Part shown: one piece after another, positions 49,688 through 59,029 of the stretch | How the letters are laid out: each line of letters starts with the position of its first letter | Position numbering within the stretch: the stretch's first letter is position 1 | NCBI GenBank assembly: GCA_900548975.1 | Contig: URMS01000005.1 | Location: 70,079-134,078, forward strand | Direction of reading: 5' to 3' | DNA from: an uncultured Porphyromonadaceae bacterium | GTDB lineage: Bacteria; Bacteroidota; Bacteroidia; Bacteroidales; Muribaculaceae | DNA length: 64,000 nt | Program-made: the position numbers and the translations under genes | The notes under the pieces: generated by a model | What the model was told of the DNA's origin: nothing | The model's database searches: none | What the model saw: only the letters and a program-made list of their open reading frames with translations

Positions 49688-52308
49688 ATAGTAAACTGGT
49701 AAGAACCCGATTCAAGATGTTTTGGTTCTCCATCGCCGATGAAAAGAGTGGCGGTAGAGTTGGCCGGAACTGTTACAGAGTATACCACACGTCCGTTACT
49801 ACGTGTCCACTCCGAACGTATAATGCCATAGGGAGAACGGTACGATGCCTTCACATAGTCAAGACCATCGACAAAATGCGGTTTCAGCAGGACATTACGG
49901 AATCCCGGATTTTCCGGGTCGACATTTATTCCGGCGAGAGCCTTATACATCCAGGCCCCGATTTCGCCGTACATTATGTGATTCTGCGAATATCCGGCAG
50001 CGAGACCGTTGTAGTCCCAGTTCTCGAAAAGCGTTGTGGCACCCTGGCGCAGCCAGTTGCCCCACGACGGATAGTCCTGCTGGGTAATCATACGGAATGC
50101 GCGGTCGGCGAAGCCGGCATCGGTAAGAGCGTTCATAACCGTTTTACACCCCATAATACCGAAGTCGAGATGATCCTTGTCGTCGGCGACACGGCGGTCG
50201 AGCACTGCGGCCACTTTGTCGCGGCAGTCGTCGGGCACCACACCCCAGTAAAGCGGCATTGCCTGCTCGGTCTGAAGGCCTTTGGAATATACGCCGGTTT
50301 CGCGGTCGAGAAATTTGTCGTTGATGGCACGGCGCACCATTTCGGCCTTTTCCTTATAGTACCTGTAATCATCTTCCTTACCAAGCACGCGCGCGGCTTT
50401 CGACACGATATCGGCGTTTTTGAAGTTGTAGATCGATGCAGTGAGTTCTTTGTCGGCCACGGCGCGGTGCGTCACCCAGTCACCAAGACAGGCGTCGGGA
50501 ACGAGGCCGTCAGGGTATTTTGCGAGCCAGAAATCGGTATGGCGCTTCATGCACTCGTAGTTGTCGGCAAGGGGAGTGGTATCGCCATAATATTCATACA
50601 AGGCCCAGGGGATGATGGTCATGGAGCACGTCCAGTCGACAAGGTCGCCGAGGCCCCAGCCTCCCGACGGAATGATACAGTGCAGCCGGCCCTGGTCGAA
50701 CATATCGTCGCGATGGTCTGCCATCCATTTTTCATAGAGGGTCATGCCGTCGTAGTTGTAGAGTGCCGTTTCGACGGCCAGGTGCGCGTCGCCGGTCCAG
50801 CCGTTTTTCTCGCGCTGGGGGCAATCGGTAGGATATCCCACCAGATTGGAGAGATAAGAAACATTGGTGGCACGCCACAGGCGGTTGACCAGCGAGTCGG
50901 AAGTCTCGAAAGTACCGATAGCCGGAAGATCGGTATGGATAAAATGCGATGTAAGATTGTCGGCGTCAAGCTCGAGCGGACGGTCGGATATAACCTCGAC
51001 ATACTGGAAGCCCTTGTAGTTGAAGCGCGGTGTAAAGGTGTCGGTCTTGCCGTCGAGCACCAGCACATCGGTGTGGAATATCTCGTCGGCATCGTAGCGG
51101 TTGTGGTAGAACTGCAGCTGGTTGTCGTCCCATATCCGCTTGCCGCGCGAATCGAGCTGCTCGCCATGATGCAGTTTCACACGTGTGCCGGCTTCGCCTT
51201 TAGCGGAGAATGTGGTGACACCGGCCCAGTTCTGGCCGAAGTCATAGAGCCAGGTCGTATCGTTGAGGTGTTGCACCGACACCGGACGGCGCGAGTCGGT
51301 GATGCGTATTGGGTGCATGGCCTGCGACACGATATTATCCGACGGAGCGGTGGCAAGGACCGTTGCCGGGCGCCATGCCGAGTCGTCGAAGCCGGGAGTG
51401 TCCCAACCGGCCATATCCTTGCGGAAGTCATAGTTCTCGGCCACATAGATGGCATTGAATGTCACTGGACTGTCGGCGGTGCGGAACGATTCGTCCGAGG
51501 CGAAGGTCTCAACCCTGCCGTCGGTATAGCGCACGCGGATATACAGGCAGAACGACGGCCTGGCTCGCCATGGGGCGTTGTGGAAATTCCACACGGCTTC
51601 GGGCTGATGGTTGTACCAGCCGTTGCCAAGCATCACACCCACTGTATTGTCGCCTTGATGCAGCATCGGAGTGATGTCGTGGGTCACATAAAGCAGCCTT
51701 TTGTCGAAATTGGTGAAAGCCGGGTCGAGGAAATGGTCGCCTGCCTTCGTACCGTTGACCGACAGCTCGCAGAGGCCGGCTGCGGCGATATATGCCCGTG
51801 CCGACTCAACCGGCCCGGACAATCGGATATTACGGCGGAAACACGAGGTGGAACGGTCGTCGATGCTCTTGCCGTCGGATATAAACTTTCCTTTAAGATT
51901 CTCGGGACTAAGAATGCCGGTTTCGAACGACGATATGACCGGCCGGGACTTACGGCCGTCTTTGTCCCATACGGTGACGCTCCAGTAATAGCGGGTAAAT
52001 GGCTCGAGGGGACGGCCGGCGTAGACCGCTGTCATGGCGGGGCCGGTCTTTTTCAGGCGCCAGAGTACCTTGCGGTTGTCGGCAAGGGCGGCGGAGTCGC
52101 GGTCCACACCCACCATATATGCTGTCTGGACAGCGCCCTGACGACTGTCGTCGATATGCCATGACAGGCGGGGAGCACGGCGGTCGATACCGAGAGGATG
52201 TTCCAGATATTCGCAACGGAGCCCGGCGGGATTGCACTGTGCAGCCGCCACAATAGCGCCGCCAAGAGCGGCGAATAAAATAGCAAGCCTATATTTTATA
52301 GTTTTCAT
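49684..52308 (-). CDS. Alpha-L-rhamnosidase, GH78 (first of a pair)
   Basis: 874 aa with a signal peptide (LAILFAALGGAIVAAA). The same four-part GH78 build: FSW-like N-domain (PAGLRCEYLEHPLGIDRRAP), Bac_rhamnosid_N (SARAYIAAAGLCELSVNGTK), and the catalytic (alpha/alpha)6 domain with YPTDCPQREKNGWTGDAHLA and PDACLGDWVTH. It differs clearly from its neighbour in the active-site loop, suggesting different linkage preference. The order 874 then 867 aa with a 4-bp overlap is a compact rhamnose-release operon; no SusCD pair is nearby. Confidence 0.93.
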   Translation of the reverse strand: MKTIKYRLAILFAALGGAIVAAAQCNPAGLRCEYLEHPLGIDRRAPRLSWHIDDSRQGAVQTAYMVGVDRDSAALADNRKVLWRLKKTGPAMTAVYAGRPLEPFTRYYWSVTVWDKDGRKSRPVISSFETGILSPENLKGKFISDGKSIDDRSTSCFRRNIRLSGPVESARAYIAAAGLCELSVNGTKAGDHFLDPAFTNFDKRLLYVTHDITPMLHQGDNTVGVMLGNGWYNHQPEAVWNFHNAPWRARPSFCLYIRVRYTDGRVETFASDESFRTADSPVTFNAIYVAENYDFRKDMAGWDTPGFDDSAWRPATVLATAPSDNIVSQAMHPIRITDSRRPVSVQHLNDTTWLYDFGQNWAGVTTFSAKGEAGTRVKLHHGEQLDSRGKRIWDDNQLQFYHNRYDADEIFHTDVLVLDGKTDTFTPRFNYKGFQYVEVISDRPLELDADNLTSHFIHTDLPAIGTFETSDSLVNRLWRATNVSYLSNLVGYPTDCPQREKNGWTGDAHLAVETALYNYDGMTLYEKWMADHRDDMFDQGRLHCIIPSGGWGLGDLVDWTCSMTIIPWALYEYYGDTTPLADNYECMKRHTDFWLAKYPDGLVPDACLGDWVTHRAVADKELTASIYNFKNADIVSKAARVLGKEDDYRYYKEKAEMVRRAINDKFLDRETGVYSKGLQTEQAMPLYWGVVPDDCRDKVAAVLDRRVADDKDHLDFGIMGCKTVMNALTDAGFADRAFRMITQQDYPSWGNWLRQGATTLFENWDYNGLAAGYSQNHIMYGEIGAWMYKALAGINVDPENPGFRNVLLKPHFVDGLDYVKASYRSPYGIIRSEWTRSNGRVVYSVTVPANSTATLFIGDGEPKHLESGSYQFTI

Positions 52309-52558
52309 GATACAAGTGAATGTTGCCCAAATTTGCGAAAAAAGGACTTTTTAACTGTTCTGTTTTTTGCCAAAGCTGTCCTCAGACATATTTCGATAAA
52401 CTTTTTGGCATAAACTTGCATACAGAACCATCTGAGGGGACATGGCGTTATAAATGGACAGGGAGGTTTTCGCCGCCACCGCCCCGGTGCACGAAAAGCT
52501 GAAAAATGTGCCTGGCGCCCGCACCCTGACGGCGCCCGGAATTAAAAACCGGAATTCA

Positions 52559-53293
52559 ATGTCTGCAAACGTAACTTTTCTCGAGAACTCGGGCTTTATG
52601 GTAGAATTTCCCCGCATAATCCTCGTGTTCGACTATATGGCCGATCCGGCCCACAAAGTAAAAAAAGCTCTTGAGCATCATCCCGACAAACCTGTGATTT
52701 TCTTTGTGACACACAACCACAGCGACCATTTCAATACCGATATATTCAACCTCGGCCAGAGCCACAGGCGCCTTTACGTGCTGTCGAACGACATACCCAC
52801 CCGCGAGATACACGACGATATGCCCATCGACTGGATGAGCGCGGGCGATATCATCGAGAATCTTCCCGAAGGAATAAAGGTAGAGGCATTCGGAAGCACC
52901 GATGCCGGTGTAAGCTATCTGGTGACCATGGCCGACGGCTTCAGGATATTCCATGCCGGCGACCTCAACAACTGGCACTGGGATCAGGAAAACACCGAGC
53001 GCGAAATACATAAGGCCCACGAAGATTTCACCGTCATTGTCGATCGCATAGCGGCAGCGTGCCCGGCTGTCGATGTGGCTTTCTTCCCTGTCGACACGCG
53101 ACTTGGCGCTAACTGCGCCGCAGGAGCCGAGCAGTTTCTTGCCACAGTCAAAGTTGCCGACTTCTTCCCCATGCACTTCAAGGGCCGCTACGAAACCGCC
53201 TGCGATTTCGCCGCATACCATCTGCCCGACGCAGTACGGACACGCACAAACATGTACTGTCTGCACAATCCTGGCGAAAGCGTGGAAATCTGA
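52559..53293 (+). CDS. MBL-fold metallohydrolase
   Basis: 244 aa from ATG 52559 (MSANVTFLENSGFMVEFPRI); the frame opens 35 codons earlier without support. The metal motif is THNHSDHF (HxHxDH), with later GDLNNWHWD and FPMHFKG supplying His/Asp ligands. It belongs to the UPF0173/L-ascorbate-lactonase-like side of the beta-lactamase fold. The substrate is unknown. It is cytosolic, on plus, divergent from the rhamnosidases and followed by GH97 after about 136 bp. Confidence 0.85.
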   Translation: MSANVTFLENSGFMVEFPRIILVFDYMADPAHKVKKALEHHPDKPVIFFVTHNHSDHFNTDIFNLGQSHRRLYVLSNDIPTREIHDDMPIDWMSAGDIIENLPEGIKVEAFGSTDAGVSYLVTMADGFRIFHAGDLNNWHWDQENTEREIHKAHEDFTVIVDRIAAACPAVDVAFFPVDTRLGANCAAGAEQFLATVKVADFFPMHFKGRYETACDFAAYHLPDAVRTRTNMYCLHNPGESVEI

Positions 53294-53429
53294 AATAGCC
53301 TGTAGTATCCCTCGCGAATGGAGCCTGCACAAGGCCCCATTTCTTTTTTTGAACGTTTTTGGCAATGATGAAGACACCTCTAAATATCTAACAAAAGTAA
53401 TTTCGCAGTGTTTTTTTAATCACTGCAAT

Positions 53430-55403
53430 ATGAAAAAGTATTTAAGTCTGATTGCCACAGCCGCACTGCTGTCGGCATGCTCCGAAGCGCCTACGGTAAG
53501 CTCGCCCGACGGCACTATCAAAGTCGACGTAAGTCGCGACGGCTCGTCGCTGAGCTATGCCGTGACCGTAGGCGGCGATACGCTGATTGCGCCCTCGCAC
53601 CTGGGCTTCGTCGCCGAAGGTCTCACTCCGGCCGCCGATGCCAAAATGACAGTGAAGCATTCCTCGTTCGACCAGACATGGACTCAGCCATGGGGCGAAA
53701 ACAAGGAAATACGCAACCACTACAACGAAGTGGCCGTGACACTTACCGATGCCGCTCTTGAATATACGGTGCGTGTACGCGCCTTCGACGACGGCGTGGC
53801 ATTCCGCTACGAGTGGAATCTGGCCTCGAGCGACTCGGTGGTGGTCCGCGACGAGCTTACCGAGTTCGCTTTCGCACGCCCCGCCATGAGCTGGGCCATA
53901 CCGGCCAATTTCGACACCTACGAGCTGGAATACCGCAACGTGGCCATCAACGATGTTACCGACGCCAACACACCCTTTACCTTCGAAGTGGATTCTGCAG
54001 GCATATTCGGCTCTATCCACGAAGCCGCGCTCTACGATTATCCCGAAATGACCCTCGTGCGCACCGCGGGCCGTACCCTCAAGGCAAATCTCGCTCCGCT
54101 GCCCGACGGCGTGAAGGCCTATCTGCCCTCGGCCTTCGCCACACCCTGGCGCAGCATACAGCTGGGTAAATCGGCATGCGACCTCATTAACTCGGGCCTT
54201 ATCCTCAACCTCAACGAACCCTCGAAAATCGCCGATACTTCGTGGATAAAACCTCAGAAGTATGTGGGCATATGGTGGGGCATGCACCTGGGCACCATGA
54301 CATGGACCATGGGCCCGCGCCACGGCGCCACAACTGAAAACGCCATCAGATATATCGACTTCGCCGCCGAGAACAATCTTCAGGGCGTGCTCTTCGAAGG
54401 ATGGAACGAAGGCTGGGACACCTGGGGCGGCAAACAGCACTTCAACTATGCCAAGGCATATGCCGACTTCGATATCGACTCTATCGCCGCTTACGCAACT
54501 TCCAAAGGCATAGAGCTGTGGGCCCACAACGAGACAGGCGGCAACATACCCGAATACGAGGCCGCCATGGACAGCACCTTCGCCTACTACAAATCGCTGG
54601 GCATACACACCCTCAAGACCGGATATGCCGGCGGGTATGTCGGCGGCCAGTACCATCACTCCCAGTACGGCGTGAAGCACTATCAGCTTGTGGTGGAGAC
54701 CGCCGCTAAATACCAGCTGATGGTCGACGCCCACGAGCCAATCAAGGAAACAGGCATACGCCGTACCTGGCCCAACATGATGACACGCGAAGGCGCCCGC
54801 GGCATGGAGTGGAACGCATGGTCTGCCGGCAACACGCCCGAATACCTGTGCACACTGCCATTCGTGCGCCTGCTCTCGGGCCCGATGGACTACACTCCGG
54901 GCATCTTCGACATCAACTATGAGCGCGCCAAGGCCGACCCCGGACGCATAGAATGGAACGGCCGCAACGACTACTGCAAGATCAACACCACCGTCGCACG
55001 CCAGATAGCCAACTGGGTGATCATCTACTCGCCCCTGCAGATGGCCGCCGATCTTATCGAGAACTACGAGGGACAGCCCGCGTTCCAGTTCTTCCGCGAC
55101 TTCAACGCCGACTGCGACTGGTCGCAGGCCCTCCAGGGCGAAATCGGCAAATATATAGCCGTGGTACGCCGCGCCGGCGACAACTACTACCTCGGCGCAG
55201 GCACCGACAGCGAAGCCCGCACACTCACCGTGCCTCTGTCGTTCCTCGGCGAGGGCACATACACTGCCACTGTCTATGCCGACGACCCGGCCGACGCCAC
55301 CAAGGTGGTGATAAGCTCGCGCGATGTCACAGCGGCCGATACTCTCACCGTAGAGATGGCAGCCGCCGGCGGTCAGGCCGTGACATTCCTGCCCGGGCGA
55401 TAA
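53430..55403 (+). CDS. GH97 glycosidase, SusB-like (inverting alpha-glucosidase type)
   Basis: 657 aa from ATG 53430, which gives a lipoprotein signal (LSLIATAALLSACSE); the frame runs on upstream inside the MBL gene. GH97_N beta-sandwich: VSSPDGTIKVDVSRDGSSLS, WTQPWGENKEIRNHYNEVAV. The catalytic barrel has KYVGIWWGMHLGTMTW, LKTGYAGGYVGG (a Gly where the retaining GH97 group has the nucleophile Asp), VDAHEPIKETGIRRTWPN and EGARGMEWNAW. This fits the inverting SusB type with paired Glu residues. The GH97_C domain ends it. A hairpin GCAGTG/CACTGC (53405-53426) sits just before the start. A terminator follows at 55424. Confidence 0.93.
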   Translation: MKKYLSLIATAALLSACSEAPTVSSPDGTIKVDVSRDGSSLSYAVTVGGDTLIAPSHLGFVAEGLTPAADAKMTVKHSSFDQTWTQPWGENKEIRNHYNEVAVTLTDAALEYTVRVRAFDDGVAFRYEWNLASSDSVVVRDELTEFAFARPAMSWAIPANFDTYELEYRNVAINDVTDANTPFTFEVDSAGIFGSIHEAALYDYPEMTLVRTAGRTLKANLAPLPDGVKAYLPSAFATPWRSIQLGKSACDLINSGLILNLNEPSKIADTSWIKPQKYVGIWWGMHLGTMTWTMGPRHGATTENAIRYIDFAAENNLQGVLFEGWNEGWDTWGGKQHFNYAKAYADFDIDSIAAYATSKGIELWAHNETGGNIPEYEAAMDSTFAYYKSLGIHTLKTGYAGGYVGGQYHHSQYGVKHYQLVVETAAKYQLMVDAHEPIKETGIRRTWPNMMTREGARGMEWNAWSAGNTPEYLCTLPFVRLLSGPMDYTPGIFDINYERAKADPGRIEWNGRNDYCKINTTVARQIANWVIIYSPLQMAADLIENYEGQPAFQFFRDFNADCDWSQALQGEIGKYIAVVRRAGDNYYLGAGTDSEARTLTVPLSFLGEGTYTATVYADDPADATKVVISSRDVTAADTLTVEMAAAGGQAVTFLPGR

Positions 55404-55423
55404 GCGAGAGGTCCTGACACACG

Positions 55424-55469
55424 AAACCCGGGTAAATCACACCAACCGAAGTGAATTACCCGGGTTTTT
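55424..55469. terminator. Bidirectional terminator between GH97 and flavodiiron genes
   Basis: AAACCCGGGTAAATCAC pairs GTGAATTACCCGGGTTT (one mismatch pair in the middle) with a 10-nt loop, with T or A runs on both sides. It can end both convergent transcripts. Confidence 0.88.
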
Positions 55470-55483
55470 ACTATTCTGTCGGA

Positions 55484-56653
55484 TCACTCGGCCATGAGCG
55501 AGTCGGCCAGGGCGCCGATGGCAGGGAGGTCGGAGGTATGGAGGCGGCTGTTGAGGGTGAGGACAGGGGCGACTACGGTCATGCTCTTCATGCGCGACAG
55601 CGTGTCGGCCATGAGGCGTGCGGCCTGCGGTGCCCACGAGCCGTTCTCTACCAGAGCCACACGACGGCCGCACAGACGTTTGCTTTCGATGTGATGCAGA
55701 AAACTGCACATGGCCGGGAAAAGACCGCCGTCGTAGGTAACGGAGCACAGCACCATATGGCTCAGACGGAAAGCCTCGGCCACGGCATACGATACGTCGT
55801 GGCGGCACAGATCGAGAAGCGTCACCTCGCCGGCACCGCGTTCCTGAAGCACCGCGGCTATGCGGCGTGCGGCCTCGGCAGTGCCGCCGTATATCGACGC
55901 ATAGGCCACAAGAACACCGCGGGTCTCGGGCTCATAGCGGCTCCATTTGTCGTAGAGCTGCCAGTAACGGGGCAGATCGCTTGTAAGCACCGGGCCGTGC
56001 AGAGGAGCCACGATGCCGAAACTGCATCCGGCAAGTTTCTTCATCACAGCCTGCACGCTCGGCCCGAAGCGGCCTACGATATTGGTATAGTAGCGGCGCG
56101 CCTCGGCGTCCCAGGCCTCGGTCGCGCCCGACATGGCGAATGAGCCGAAAGCATCGGCCGAAAAGAGTACGCCGGCGGTCTCGTCGAGGGTCATCATCAC
56201 CTCGGGCCAGTGTACCATGGGAGCGGTTACGAAGCGGAGAGTATGCGAGCCGAGGCAGAGAGTGTCGCCGTCGGCTACGATGTTGCAGCGCGAGGTAAAG
56301 TCCACGCCCTCGAAGAAATTGGTCAGCATCGCAGCCGCCTTGGCCGTACAGACAAGAGAGACATCGGGATAGCGGTCGATAAAGGCGCGTATGCTGCCGG
56401 AATGATCGGGCTCCATATGCTGCACAATCAGATAGGCCGGCCGTCGTCCGGCGCGGGCTACGGCGTCGGCAACCGATGCGAGCCAGTCGGAGCAGCGCCG
56501 TATGTCCACGGCATCGACAATGGCAATACTGTCGTCGGCAATGAAATATGAATTATACGAAATACCCTCGTGCACTGGGTATTGTCCTTCGAACAAATCG
56601 ATGTTATCGTCTTCTACACCTATGAAAGTGATATCTTCGGTAAGCTTATGCAT
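55484..56653 (-). CDS. Flavodiiron protein (A-type flavoprotein)
   Basis: 389 aa. The N-terminal metallo-beta-lactamase-like domain has the diiron motif HMEPDHSG (His-x-Glu-x-Asp-His) and later VHWPEVMM and SADAFGSF. The C-terminal flavodoxin domain binds FMN (VLVAYASIYGGTAEAARRIA). Such enzymes reduce O2 to water (and sometimes NO to N2O) in anaerobes. It is transcribed leftward from its own promoter and ends at the shared bidirectional terminator. Confidence 0.94.
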   Translation of the reverse strand: MHKLTEDITFIGVEDDNIDLFEGQYPVHEGISYNSYFIADDSIAIVDAVDIRRCSDWLASVADAVARAGRRPAYLIVQHMEPDHSGSIRAFIDRYPDVSLVCTAKAAAMLTNFFEGVDFTSRCNIVADGDTLCLGSHTLRFVTAPMVHWPEVMMTLDETAGVLFSADAFGSFAMSGATEAWDAEARRYYTNIVGRFGPSVQAVMKKLAGCSFGIVAPLHGPVLTSDLPRYWQLYDKWSRYEPETRGVLVAYASIYGGTAEAARRIAAVLQERGAGEVTLLDLCRHDVSYAVAEAFRLSHMVLCSVTYDGGLFPAMCSFLHHIESKRLCGRRVALVENGSWAPQAARLMADTLSRMKSMTVVAPVLTLNSRLHTSDLPAIGALADSLMAE

Positions 56654-56678
56654 GGCTATGTAATTCGATTTACGACTG

Positions 56679-56686
56679 CAAAGTTA
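56679..56686 (-). promoter_or_regulatory. -7 box of the flavodiiron gene
   Basis: On minus it reads TAACTTTG, about 25 bp upstream of ATG 56653. Confidence 0.65.
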
Positions 56687-56765
56687 CTTAAAAAGATGTT
56701 AAGGGTAAAAACGATAATAGTGCAGGCGATGTTATTTCTTTGCATAACCAAAAAGCAATACTACT

Positions 56766-57068
56766 ATGGATTGTAACTGTAATAAAGAAAAACGCTCCTA
56801 CCACTTCAATGTCACCGAAGTAGTGGACGGCAAAATCGAAGAGGTGATGAGTTTCAACTTCGGCGGCCACCACGATCTTGGCAAAATGGCCGAAACCGTA
56901 GCCACCAAGGGCGACATTACCGACAAACACGCCAAAGAACTTGTGCTCGGCATCCGCCTGCTCCACCATGTGCTCAAAAAATGTGCCGATGACAGCCCTA
57001 TTTTCTCCGATTTCTACCCTGTATTCGAAGAATTCAAGAAGGCCGTCAAAGAGCATTACAAAGACTGA
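56766..57068 (+). CDS. DUF3861 family protein
   Basis: 100 aa (MDCNCNKEKRSYHFNVTEVV ...). The pattern HHDLGKMAETV ... LVLGIRLLHHVLKKCADDSP ... FSDFYPVFEEFKKAV is that of DUF3861. It has an N-terminal Cys pair (CNC). Function unknown. It diverges from the flavodiiron gene and ends at a strong terminator. Confidence 0.85.
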   Translation: MDCNCNKEKRSYHFNVTEVVDGKIEEVMSFNFGGHHDLGKMAETVATKGDITDKHAKELVLGIRLLHHVLKKCADDSPIFSDFYPVFEEFKKAVKEHYKD

Positions 57069-57079
57069 CGTTCAACCCT

Positions 57080-57127
57080 AAAAAACATGGCGACCCCGCT
57101 GCAAAGCCCGGGCCGCCATGTTTTTTT
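57080..57127 (+). terminator. Terminator of the DUF3861 gene
   Basis: AAAAAACATGGCG pairs CGCCATGTTTTTT (13 bp) with a 21-nt loop. The ATG of an apparent downstream frame (57087) lies inside the stem, so that start is not real. Confidence 0.88.
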
Positions 57128-57128
57128 A

Positions 57129-57515
57129 TATCTCCGCCGCATTATAGATGCGTGCAGGGAGCAAGAAATAGAGGATCCTATCTGGCGTTGGGATGGAGCT
57201 TTTGTGTACGTCACTTTCAAACGACCGGTGAAATCCTCTTCTGATATGTCACAGGTAAACACAAGGGGCGATGTCGCTCAAAATGTCGCTCAAAATGTCG
57301 CCCAAAATGTCGCCCAAAATGTCGCCCAAAATGTCGCCCAAAACTTAGATGGACGGATTATCCAAATAATAAAGTCAAATCCCTGTGTCAAACGCGAAGA
57401 CATAGCGAATCAGCTATCAGTCAACAAGAAAACAATTGAGCGCCATCTACGGAATCTTGGCATAAAGTGGGAAGGCCATGCGAAAACTGGGCATTGGATC
57501 ATACCTTCGTCTTAA
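57129..57515 (+). pseudogene. 3' remnant of an AlbA_2/HATPase-type regulator gene
   Basis: The frame from about 57129 reads like the C-terminal end of a putative DNA-binding regulator (CREQEIEDPIWRWDGAFVYV TFKRP split over 57150-57230, then KREDIANQLSVNKKTIERHL as a winged HTH). Such proteins are normally over 400 aa with AlbA_2 and ATPase-like domains before this point, and those are missing. The apparent ATG at 57087 belongs to the DUF3861 terminator. Between the two parts is a 12-bp unit repeated six times (57270-57341) giving a (V-A-Q-N) run. Confidence 0.6.
57270..57341 (+). repeat. Six-copy 12-bp tandem repeat
   Basis: Unit AATGTCGCCCAA or AATGTCGCTCAA (first copy GATGTCGCTCAA). In frame it encodes (N/D)VAQ six times. 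The length is a multiple of three, so copy-number change would lengthen the linker but not shift the frame. Confidence 0.85.
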
Positions 57516-57598
57516 GATTGCAGTAACCTCCATACTTTAAGTCGGATTTGCGTATTATGACCATCTTACCAAGAGCGAGAAGCCGCTGAGCCGATTTT

Positions 57599-57630
57599 TT
57601 TGGATATGAGGGGATTTTTAGCTAAGTTTG
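57599..57630 (+). promoter_or_regulatory. Promoter of the gldE operon
   Basis: TTTG (57599-57602) and TAAGTTTG (57623-57630) are 20 bp apart. Confidence 0.75.
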
Positions 57631-57676
57631 CAGACGCTTTTGCGCATACCGTAGTATTAACCAATTCATCGTAATT

Positions 57677-59029
57677 TTGGACATAGATCCGTTACCGGCC
57701 ACAGAGCCGCTTATATCAAGTTTTAATCTCCTCATGGACATTGCCGTAGCTACTCCTGCTTTCGGAGCCGGACAGATTGCGGCCCTTGTCGTAGCCCTGA
57801 TATGCCTGTTTTTCTCGGGCTTTGTCAGCGGCAGCGAGATTTCCTATTTTTCACTTACCGAGGCCCAATGCGAGGAACTCGACGAGTCGCCCAAAGGTGC
57901 TGCTATCCGCCGCCTGCTGTCGAATCCGCAGCGGCTGCTGGCCACCATCCTCATAGCCAACAATCTGGTCAACGTCACCATCGTCGTGCTGTGCAATTTC
58001 GCCCTCGGTCCTGTCTTCGAGGGCATGAGCCCTGTGCTGAGTTTTGTGCTCCAGACAGTTATCCTCACATTCCTCATACTGCTTTTCGGCGAGATTCTGC
58101 CCAAGCTCTACGCCAACAACTACCCGCTGACGTGGGCGAGATTCGCTCTGCCGGGCCTTACATTCGCCTATCGCCTGCTCGGCGCACCGGCCCGGCTGCT
58201 TATGAAGTCGGGCACGATAGTCAACCGCGTGGTCAGCAAGCAGGCCCACGACATAAGCACCGACGAACTGTCGCGTGCCCTCGAAATAACCGAAGGCGCC
58301 AGCGGCGACGACAAGGAGATGCTCGAAGGCATCCTGAAATTCGGCGACACCACAGCCTCGGAGATCATGACACCGCGCGTCGATATCACCGATCTCGACA
58401 TGAGTCTCACTTTCGACGAGGTGATGAAAGTGGTCCTCGACAGCGGTTACTCGCGTCTGCCGGCCTACGAGGGCAATCAGGACCAGATAAAGGGCATCCT
58501 CTACTCGCGCGACCTGCTGCCATACATAGGCAAGGAGCCGCCGGCCGACTTCCGCTGGCAGACCCTGCTCCGAAAGGCATACTTCGTGCCCGAATCGCGC
58601 ATGATCGACGATCTGCTCGAAGACTTCCGCAAACTGAAGCTGCACATGGCCATTGTGGTCGACGAATTCGGCGGCACACAGGGCATAGTAACCCTCGAAG
58701 ACGTACTCGAGGAAATAGTGGGCGACATCGACGACGAATACGACGAACCCGAGCATACCTTCAAGCGCCTGCGCGACAACACATTCGTTTTCGAGGGACG
58801 CACCCCGCTCACCGACTTCTTCCGAATCACCGACCTCGATGAAGCCGACTATAAGGAGGTGACCGAAGACTCCGAGACTCTGGCAGGCATGCTGCTCAAC
58901 ATCAAGGGCGACTTCCCCAAGGACAAAGAACCGCTTGTCTACGGCCGCTGCCGTTTTCTCATTCTCGAAATAAGCGACCACCGCATCGCCGAGGTGCGCG
59001 TCATGGTCATGCCCGAAGAACAGGCATGA
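57677..59029 (+). CDS. gldE: GldE-type CNNM/CorC transporter-like protein
   Basis: 450 aa if begun at TTG 57677 (reads MDIDPLPATEPLISSFN...); ATG 57734 is the alternative. The promoter and a short leader favour the TTG. Domains: CNNM/DUF21 with three or four TM helices (about 30-200; LVVALICLFFSGFVSGSEIS), two CBS domains (about 215-335; MTPRVDITDLDMS), and CorC_HlyC (about 355-445). In gliding Bacteroidota GldE works with GldD; here, with no gliding machinery seen, it more likely serves envelope or ion homeostasis. The stop overlaps the gldD start by 4 bp. Confidence 0.88.
   Translation: MDIDPLPATEPLISSFNLLMDIAVATPAFGAGQIAALVVALICLFFSGFVSGSEISYFSLTEAQCEELDESPKGAAIRRLLSNPQRLLATILIANNLVNVTIVVLCNFALGPVFEGMSPVLSFVLQTVILTFLILLFGEILPKLYANNYPLTWARFALPGLTFAYRLLGAPARLLMKSGTIVNRVVSKQAHDISTDELSRALEITEGASGDDKEMLEGILKFGDTTASEIMTPRVDITDLDMSLTFDEVMKVVLDSGYSRLPAYEGNQDQIKGILYSRDLLPYIGKEPPADFRWQTLLRKAYFVPESRMIDDLLEDFRKLKLHMAIVVDEFGGTQGIVTLEDVLEEIVGDIDDEYDEPEHTFKRLRDNTFVFEGRTPLTDFFRITDLDEADYKEVTEDSETLAGMLLNIKGDFPKDKEPLVYGRCRFLILEISDHRIAEVRVMVMPEEQA

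Noticed and set aside
49717..52164. 815-aa frame antisense to a GH78 gene
   Set aside because: The rhamnosidase reading is certain; the antisense is a compositional artefact.
57851..58981. 376-aa frame antisense to gldE
   Set aside because: gldE domains are clear and the antisense has none.
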